Origin: an uncultured Bacteroides sp.
GTDB taxonomy: Bacteria; Bacteroidota; Bacteroidia; Bacteroidales; Bacteroidaceae
Length of the DNA: 13,641 bases
Direction of reading: 5' to 3'
NCBI GenBank assembly: GCA_959606905.1
Contig: CAUHML010000079.1
Coordinates: 1-13,641, forward strand
The translations under genes and the position numbers were made by a program. Under the pieces are notes generated by a model that did no database searches, was not told where the DNA came from, and saw only the letters and a list, made by a program, of their open reading frames with translations. Below, one piece after another: positions 8,230-13,641 of this stretch; position 1 is the first letter of the stretch; each line of letters opens with the position of its first letter.

Positions 8230-8253
8230 AGTTTAAGATATTATTCTTAAACT
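8230..8253 (-). promoter_or_regulatory. Stem-loop in the leader of SusC/D pair 1
   Basis: A perfect 9-bp inverted repeat: AGTTTAAGA (8230-8238) and TCTTAAACT (8245-8253), with a 6-base loop. It lies 37 bp upstream of the SusC start and downstream of the -7-like box, so it should be in the untranslated leader. It could affect mRNA stability or translation, or be an operator. A terminator-attenuator is less likely because no clean T tract follows on the minus strand beyond TGGTTGATTTTT. Confidence 0.5.
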
Positions 8254-8270
8254 AAACCAAGATTGACGCT

Positions 8271-8279
8271 GCAAATATA
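8271..8279 (-). promoter_or_regulatory. -7 promoter box for SusC/D pair 1, inside a 19-bp palindrome
   Basis: Read on the minus strand, TATATTTGC matches TAnnTTTG plus pyrimidine exactly, giving a leader of about 70 bases before the SusC ATG. No TTTG is seen near the expected -33 position (about 8299-8303), which is common for activator-dependent polysaccharide-utilisation promoters. The box is half of the palindrome CAAATATATAATATATTTG (8272-8290), so a second TATATTTG faces the opposite way at 8283-8290. Confidence 0.55.
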
Positions 8280-8317
8280 TAATATATTTGATATATTTAA
8301 GAACATAAACAAAAATA

Positions 8318-8347
8318 TTTTATTATAACCTCCGTTATTTAATAAAA
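8318..8347. promoter_or_regulatory. AT-rich inverted repeat upstream of the pair 1 promoter, candidate activator site
   Basis: TTTTATTA (8318-8325) and TAATAAAA (8340-8347) are perfect inverted arms. Inside them TAAC (8326-8329) pairs with GTTA (8334-8337) around CTCC, leaving a two-base bulge. It lies roughly 40-70 bp upstream of the -7 box on the minus strand, where hybrid two-component or SusR-like activators usually bind. The role is inferred from position; AT-rich DNA makes some such repeats by chance. Confidence 0.3.
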
Positions 8348-8573
8348 CATTAAATCATCACACATTATCATTCACCTTTATTTTATTTATATTCACTTGA
8401 AAATAGTTTATTTTATGCATTAATATAACAATAGATCACCGCATCACATATGCCCTCGACTATGAAGTTCTTTATTCATGATACTCTTCACTATAATGTT
8501 TCATCACACCTTCAGACAGATAAGCGATGCCTACCTTCAAAAGGCAAAATACACGCTTAAGAAATAAATGCCT
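8348..8573. other. Intergenic AT-rich stretch with no gene recognised
   Basis: No reading frame with coding character is seen on either strand; the only ORFs are a few dozen residues or less. A weak 6-bp pair, AAGGCA (about 8540) and TGCCTT (about 8569), could form a second hairpin behind the terminator of the upstream unit. Room exists for a small RNA or more regulator sites, but nothing specific supports one. Confidence 0.5.
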
Positions 8574-8610
8574 TAAATAAAAGCAGGGAAGCCCAAAAAG
8601 ACTTCCCTAC
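8574..8610 (-). terminator. Rho-independent terminator after SusC/D pair 2
   Basis: On the minus strand AGGGAAG (8608-8602) pairs with CTTCCCT (8591-8585) around a 10-base loop, and a T-rich run (TTTTATTTA, 8582-8574) follows. It starts about 23 bp after the SusD stop. This separates the two SusC/D pairs into different transcription units. Confidence 0.75.
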
Positions 8611-8632
8611 AAAATAATATCAATATATATTC

Positions 8633-10618
8633 TTATTCGACCGAAACAGCCCCTGTACTAGCCTCATATTTCCATCCTGGATTTTGATAAACCGAAGATG
8701 AGGTGAAGTCATTGGGATCTGATGCAGTCTGACGGAATACAGCCACCCCAATGGGCTCTAAATAATGGGCAGGAGTAAAGAGGAATCCCTTTTGTTTTGC
8801 AATGGTATTATTTTCCAATATTTTTTCGTATGGAAGTATATACACACTTGATTCAGGAGAAGACATATTTCCTGTTGACGGATTTACTATACAAAGATCT
8901 TTTAATTGTTCCTCATATACACTACCCCAATAACGCATACCTTCCGTGCGATAAGGAGTCGTTTTAAACTGATCAAGTGCCCTCCAGCGTTTCAAATCAT
9001 CCCATCGGAAAGCTTCAGCACAAAGTTCATTACGGCGCTCACGACGAATATTATACAAAGTCGGATCAATCATAGTTCCATGTGAATAAGCGGCAAAATC
9101 CCCTTTTGCTTCTTCCAGCATATTAGTTGCGGCAATTGTCTTATTATAATCCGGATCTACTTTTGCACGTGTACGTAACGCTCTCCAATATCCATCTGCC
9201 GTTCCGTCAACAGTTCCATTCTTCTCGTATGAAGCTTCCATATAGATAAGCATAGCTTCCGCACCACGGAAAACAATACCTCCAGAGGTACCGGCAGAAT
9301 GGTCATTCGCCATATGAGTTGAATAATGTTTACCCTTCTTTACAATATAACCTGTTGTTGCTAAACTGCCCGCATCACCGAATATCAAACTGATTTGACA
9401 AATACTGGGTGTACCATCATCACCATAATAATTCACATCTCCCGGCTTTTTAGTGAATATACCAAGACGAGAGTCACGATTCTGTACCGTAGCAACTACA
9501 CCTTCCTTCTCCCAATCGGGATTATACCCCGAACCACTGGCATAAACAGGCAAACCATTACGCATAAGGAATGAATTGACCATACCACGTGTCCAGCCTG
9601 ATCCACCACCATTACGACAAAGTTCCATCTGCAAATTACTGGTTACCCCCAATGATTCATCAAATTTTTTCCACATTAGAATCTCCTTATACCCTTCCAT
9701 ATTCTCATCACAGAACATGGTATAATATGGATTGATAGAAACCAATGAAGCATTCATTCCTTCCGGAGTATCTGTATTCTCTGCTAAATTGCCTACCATT
9801 TGGTCTGCAACAAACTTCGAAGCAGCAATCGCTTCATCAAGGAAATAATTAATTTCCACATCAGCATCATAACCTTGCGCATCTTTACCCGGCCATCCGC
9901 TTCCTCCCGGTACAAAAGCTGTACCACGATGATATTTTTCCCAAGTAGCTTCATATAAAGCTACACGAGCATGAAGCAAATAAGCTACATTTTTAGAAAT
10001 ACGATTTTTACCACCCGGAGGATTATTCAACAACATGTCTTCCGCCTTTTTTAAATCTTCAATAATAAAACGAGCAACCTTATGACGCGGTTGGCGCTTG
10101 CTAGCTTCCACCAATTCACCTTGAATATCGGGAAGTGCCGTTGTGACAATAGGCAGATCACCAAATTTTGTAAAAAGTTGAAAATAGCTATATGCACGGT
10201 TCACGTACATTTCTCCAATGTAATGTTTCACATTATCTTGGTTACCAGTTATAGCTCCCTCCTCATATCTTGGTAATACTTGGTCAAAAAAGTAGTTGCA
10301 TGAACGAATATCCTCCCATTTCCACTCGCCACGGTCGGCAGCAACTTTTTTCTCACCAGGAATCCAAAACGAATTACTTGTTCCGCTTGCCTGATTATCT
10401 GTATCATTATCTTTTCCAAAAAGATTAATGCCATACTTATCATCCACAGTAACAAACTTATAGTTATTTATGGCATAAGCTGCTAAATCCGCTTCTGCAG
10501 AAAAGAATTTTTCAGGAGTAACCTTATCCAATGGTTCTCTATCCAAGAAGTCATTACAACTTGTCAGGCTGCCCATCAGCAAAGCTCCGATAGTTAAATA
10601 TTGAATATAATTTTTCAT
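8633..10618 (-). CDS. SusD/RagB-family surface glycan-binding lipoprotein, large form (pair 2)
   Basis: Outer-membrane SusD-like lipoprotein (661 residues), the lid partner of the SusC-like protein encoded just upstream. The signal peptide ends in lipobox LTSC with Cys at residue 21, followed by NDFLDREPLDKVTPEKFF, the typical SusD opening. Helical core blocks are visible (GEMYVNRAYSYFQLFTKFGD). The C-terminal part has IRRERRNELCAEAFRWDDLK (524-543) and RW next to it, then YLEPI (619-623) and YQNPGW (644-649). It is about 130 residues longer than the SusD of pair 1; the extra length is spread through the middle (Gly-rich loops such as GGSGWPGKDAQGYD and CRNGGGSGW) and probably shapes the binding face. 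It starts 15 bp after the SusC stop, so translation is linked within one mRNA. A terminator follows. The ligand is unknown. Confidence 0.97.
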   Translation of the reverse strand: MKNYIQYLTIGALLMGSLTSCNDFLDREPLDKVTPEKFFSAEADLAAYAINNYKFVTVDDKYGINLFGKDNDTDNQASGTSNSFWIPGEKKVAADRGEWKWEDIRSCNYFFDQVLPRYEEGAITGNQDNVKHYIGEMYVNRAYSYFQLFTKFGDLPIVTTALPDIQGELVEASKRQPRHKVARFIIEDLKKAEDMLLNNPPGGKNRISKNVAYLLHARVALYEATWEKYHRGTAFVPGGSGWPGKDAQGYDADVEINYFLDEAIAASKFVADQMVGNLAENTDTPEGMNASLVSINPYYTMFCDENMEGYKEILMWKKFDESLGVTSNLQMELCRNGGGSGWTRGMVNSFLMRNGLPVYASGSGYNPDWEKEGVVATVQNRDSRLGIFTKKPGDVNYYGDDGTPSICQISLIFGDAGSLATTGYIVKKGKHYSTHMANDHSAGTSGGIVFRGAEAMLIYMEASYEKNGTVDGTADGYWRALRTRAKVDPDYNKTIAATNMLEEAKGDFAAYSHGTMIDPTLYNIRRERRNELCAEAFRWDDLKRWRALDQFKTTPYRTEGMRYWGSVYEEQLKDLCIVNPSTGNMSSPESSVYILPYEKILENNTIAKQKGFLFTPAHYLEPIGVAVFRQTASDPNDFTSSSVYQNPGWKYEASTGAVSVE

Positions 10619-10633
10619 ATAGATCTTATTTTA

Positions 10634-13600
10634 TTAAAAGGTTGCACTTAATCCGAATGAAATAGTCTTTGACAATGGGTAAGTACATCCTTCCCAATTG
10701 CCTACACCTATTGTTTCAGGATCAAAAGTATCACACAGATTGGTTATAGTAAACAAATTCTCTGCAGACACAAAGAAACGTAAATTATTCACGTAGAATT
10801 TTTTAGTCAAATCTGCCGGTAAAGTATATCCCAACGTTACGTTTTTCAAACGACAATAAGCAGCATTTTGCATATAGCGACTTTGTGCTTTACGATTCTT
10901 GTCGCTTTCTAAAGGACGTGGATAATACCCGTCGACATTCGCTCCTAGCGGGCTCGTTGTATCAGCAGGACGGAAATAGTCTAAGTGAGGCTCAAAAAAA
11001 TTGGTCTGCCAATACCCTACAGCTCCCCAAAACATCATACTTTCAGCACCCGATCCCGGCATATAGTCACGTTTCAATGTTCCTTGGAAGAACACTTTCA
11101 AGTCAAAGCCTTTATAAGCCGCATCCAAATTCAAGCCAAAGTTATATCGTGGTGTCTTATTACCCAGCAAAACTTTATCTCCATGATTGTCTGCTGTATT
11201 ATCTTTTGCACTTATCACACCGTCACCATCCAAATCGGCATACATTATATCACCTGCTCCCCAGTTGGAACCCATAGAAGATTGGTCCACCTTCGCCAGA
11301 TGCGCATCCATTTCCGCCTGAGTCTTAGCTATTCCTATTGTCTGATATCCCCAAAGATCTCCCAAATGTGCCCCATCATAATATGTTTGGCCTAAATCTT
11401 TTGACGGATTAGGATATTTATCAATTACAACCTGGTTGTCGGATAAAGCCAATGTGACACCATATCTGAAATCACGTATCTGATCACGCCAGCTTACTTG
11501 TAATTCCCAACCTTTCGAAGTCATATTCAGATTATTCACATTTGGAACGGCAATACCTAAGATTGTTGGTAATTCCTGTCCCGGCCCAACCATATCAATT
11601 GACTTACGCTGGAAATAATCAAAATTCAAATTAAAACGATTGTCCAGCATACCAAGATCAAAACCAATATTTAAAGTTTGGGTCTTTTCCCAACCTAACA
11701 ATGCCGAAACGAGACTGGACTCGGCTGCAGTATTAGGTTTCAAGCCATTGACCAACCAACCGCCATTATTTTGTTTATAATCAATAATGCGATAAAAAGG
11801 ATACCAATTATCTGTATTTTGATTACCAAGTTCACCCCATGAGCCACGAACTTTCAATGTATTGACAATATTAGTATACTTCTCAAAAAAGGCCTCACGT
11901 GCCACATTCCAGCCTAAAGAGAAAGAAGGGAACCAATTCCAACGTTGATCGCGTAAAAAACGTGAAGAACCGTCATAACGCAGATTCGCCTCAACCAGAT
12001 AGCGACCTTTGTAATCATAATTGATACGACCAAAAAAACCGGCTGTTGCCCATTCCTGATAGCCACCACTGGCACGTGCATTATCCGTAGTTGTATTTAA
12101 AGTAGGAATGCCAGACATTATGTTATTTTGTTTTGCAGTAATATCACGTTGTTTAAACAACTCACTTTGAAAACCGACCATTGCTTTCATATTATGCCCG
12201 TTTTCTAACTCCAATGAATACTCTGTAAAGATATTCGGATTAAAGAAATTGCTTTTATATGCATATTCTGTTACTCCCGAAGTTGTGTTGGCAATAGCAT
12301 ATGGGTTCTTGTTTACATCATAAGCATAAACCGTTTGATAATCCGTATGCGAGAAATTATAATTACTACGATAATTTAATTCAATAGTGGTTTTCCAATT
12401 TTTAATTGGTTCAATAAGAAACTGGAGTTGTTGTGCCACAACGTCATTCTGAGTATTATAACGTCCCCCTTCAGTCAATTGGTAAATTTTAGACTCTGCG
12501 GTATAAAAACCGTTAGGATCTACAACAGGAATTACAGGCCAATAACGGCATACATCAAAATAAAATACATTTTCCTTATTCTCGCCGGCACTTGCAAAGG
12601 AAGGGGAACTATAATCAATACGATTAAAACGAACACTATACCCTACTTTCAACCATTTTGCCAAATCCGCATTGATTTTACCAGTAAATGAATAGCGTTG
12701 TCTGCCATCATCCCCATATTTCAATAATCCTCCTTCATCCAGATAATTGGCAGACATATAATACTGCATTACATCCGTACCACCATTTACACTAATTGAA
12801 TGCTCCTGAGTAAAACTATCACCAAACAACTCATGCAACCAATCAGTATTAGCGGTTGGCATAACATCCTGACGATTTGGGTCATCAAATGCATTCCAAC
12901 GTCCAGCATCCGTAGCCCACATATATTGTGTAGATTTACCATGCTGATAATCCAAAATTTGTTGCAATTTCTTCTCACTATACATTGGCGACTGTCCTCC
13001 ATTGGTCAGCTGGTCGTTGATAGCTAATGCAAAACTGTATGAATCTGCCATATGAGGCATATTCAATGGAGAGTTAAATCGGAAATTATTATTATAATTA
13101 ATAGATGGTTTTCCTGACTTACCTTTTTTAGTAGTAATCAAAATGACACCTCCCGGCGCGCGTGAACCATAAATAGAAGACGCAGCAGCATCTTTCAAAA
13201 CAGAAATATTCTCAATATCCTGTGGATTAATAGCATTAATATCCCCTTCCATTCCATCAATCAGCACCAAAGGAGATACTGATGAGCCTTTACCAATAGT
13301 TCCTGTACCACGAATATTGAATTCTTTGTTACCTTTCAATGAACCACCATCACTACTTGTTGAAATATTCATGCCAGGAACAACTCCTTGCAGAGCTTCA
13401 ACCGTAGAACTAACAGGACGTGCCGCAATCTCTTTCGCTCCGACAGTAGATACAGCACCGGTCACATTCACTTTCTTCTGCGTTCCAAATGCAACGACTA
13501 CCACTTCATCCAAAGTCTGGGTATCATCTTTTAAAATAACATTCAAAGGGGTACCATTCCAAAGAACCTCTTGAGTAATGTAACCGACAAAAGAGATCTG

Positions 13601-13641
13601 AATGATATCTCCTTTTTTTACATTTGACAAAGAAAAGTCAC
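10634..13641 (-). CDS. SusC/RagA-family TonB-dependent transporter (pair 2), N-terminus outside window
   Basis: SusC-like outer-membrane importer. The reading frame runs off the right edge, with DFSLSNVKKGD visible before any start, so the apparent TTG start near 13630 is internal. About 1001 residues are visible; by comparison with pair 1, some 75 are missing, including the signal peptide. Visible parts in order: the end of the carboxypeptidase-regulatory-like domain (ISFVGYITQEVLWNGTPLNV), TonB-box-like QTLDEVVVVAFG, plug with NIRG and ISVLKDAAASSIYGSRAPGG, and a long barrel ending FGLSATF. A calcium-loop-like DLDGDGVISAKD lies in the late barrel region. The 40 residues from GDIIQISF to DEVVVV differ from pair 1 at only three positions, while the barrels are much more divergent, as expected if they bind different ligands. 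Any regulator or enzymes of this locus lie beyond the window. Confidence 0.95.
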   Translation of the reverse strand, partial: DFSLSNVKKGDIIQISFVGYITQEVLWNGTPLNVILKDDTQTLDEVVVVAFGTQKKVNVTGAVSTVGAKEIAARPVSSTVEALQGVVPGMNISTSSDGGSLKGNKEFNIRGTGTIGKGSSVSPLVLIDGMEGDINAINPQDIENISVLKDAAASSIYGSRAPGGVILITTKKGKSGKPSINYNNNFRFNSPLNMPHMADSYSFALAINDQLTNGGQSPMYSEKKLQQILDYQHGKSTQYMWATDAGRWNAFDDPNRQDVMPTANTDWLHELFGDSFTQEHSISVNGGTDVMQYYMSANYLDEGGLLKYGDDGRQRYSFTGKINADLAKWLKVGYSVRFNRIDYSSPSFASAGENKENVFYFDVCRYWPVIPVVDPNGFYTAESKIYQLTEGGRYNTQNDVVAQQLQFLIEPIKNWKTTIELNYRSNYNFSHTDYQTVYAYDVNKNPYAIANTTSGVTEYAYKSNFFNPNIFTEYSLELENGHNMKAMVGFQSELFKQRDITAKQNNIMSGIPTLNTTTDNARASGGYQEWATAGFFGRINYDYKGRYLVEANLRYDGSSRFLRDQRWNWFPSFSLGWNVAREAFFEKYTNIVNTLKVRGSWGELGNQNTDNWYPFYRIIDYKQNNGGWLVNGLKPNTAAESSLVSALLGWEKTQTLNIGFDLGMLDNRFNLNFDYFQRKSIDMVGPGQELPTILGIAVPNVNNLNMTSKGWELQVSWRDQIRDFRYGVTLALSDNQVVIDKYPNPSKDLGQTYYDGAHLGDLWGYQTIGIAKTQAEMDAHLAKVDQSSMGSNWGAGDIMYADLDGDGVISAKDNTADNHGDKVLLGNKTPRYNFGLNLDAAYKGFDLKVFFQGTLKRDYMPGSGAESMMFWGAVGYWQTNFFEPHLDYFRPADTTSPLGANVDGYYPRPLESDKNRKAQSRYMQNAAYCRLKNVTLGYTLPADLTKKFYVNNLRFFVSAENLFTITNLCDTFDPETIGVGNWEGCTYPLSKTISFGLSATF

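Noticed and set aside
8230..8347. Invertible promoter of the capsule-switch type
   Set aside because: The inverted repeats are only 8-9 bp, each pairs with a partner a few bases away, and no pair flanks the promoter as site-specific inversion needs.
13628..13630. TTG as the start of the right-hand SusC gene
   Set aside because: The frame is open to the window edge and the residues before it (DFSL) continue the carboxypeptidase-like domain, so the real start is outside the window.
1..13641. GH92 and the SusC/D pairs as one operon
   Set aside because: They are on opposite strands and separated by a terminator, two unrelated genes and a convergent palindrome.
1..13641. CRISPR array, tRNA/rRNA genes, transposase or integrase genes
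   Set aside because: No regularly spaced repeats, no cloverleaf-like sequence and no recombinase-like protein were seen.

Overview
The window looks like a chromosomal piece from a gut Bacteroidales bacterium (Bacteroides/Phocaeicola/Parabacteroides type). The reasons are two complete-looking SusC/SusD outer-membrane pairs, a GH92 alpha-mannosidase, lipoprotein signals of the SusD kind, very weak Shine-Dalgarno sequences, and -7 promoter boxes of the Bacteroides form TAnnTTTG. I do not assign a species.

Left part, plus strand (1-3167). The window opens inside a GH92 glycoside hydrolase; only its C-terminal catalytic half is visible (1-1055). A perfect 15-bp stem (1072-1120) ends it. A two-gene unit follows: an AAA/MNS-type ATPase with a C-terminal winged helix (best start 1374, not the longer 1251 reading), then a 213-residue exported protein of unknown function (2526-3167). 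The ATPase leader carries a -7-like box, a tandem 9-mer and a 7-bp inverted repeat.

Centre. The plus-strand genes meet the minus-strand genes at a 91-bp nested palindrome (3163-3253). It can act as a two-way terminator, and its size and nested structure also resemble a small non-coding insertion. The exported protein's stop codon lies in its left arm.

Right part, minus strand (3268-13641). Two tandem SusC-SusD pairs are read right to left: the SusC-like gene that runs off the window edge plus its SusD-like partner (13641-8633), then a second SusC/SusD pair (8193-3268). In both pairs the SusC stop and SusD start are 15 bp apart. A terminator (8574-8610) and a leader/promoter region (8230-8347) separate the pairs, so they are probably two transcription units. 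Together they would make two outer-membrane glycan importers, each a TonB-dependent barrel with a lipoprotein lid. No glycosidase, hybrid two-component regulator or sigma/anti-sigma pair lies with them in the window, so the substrates cannot be named. The nearby GH92 gene hints at alpha-mannosides, but it is on the other strand and separated by unrelated genes.

I see no CRISPR array, tRNA, rRNA, integrase or transposase gene. Most of the window is ordinary polysaccharide-utilisation territory. The parts most worth a second look are the nested palindrome, the ATPase plus exported-protein pair, and the structured promoter region at 8230-8347.
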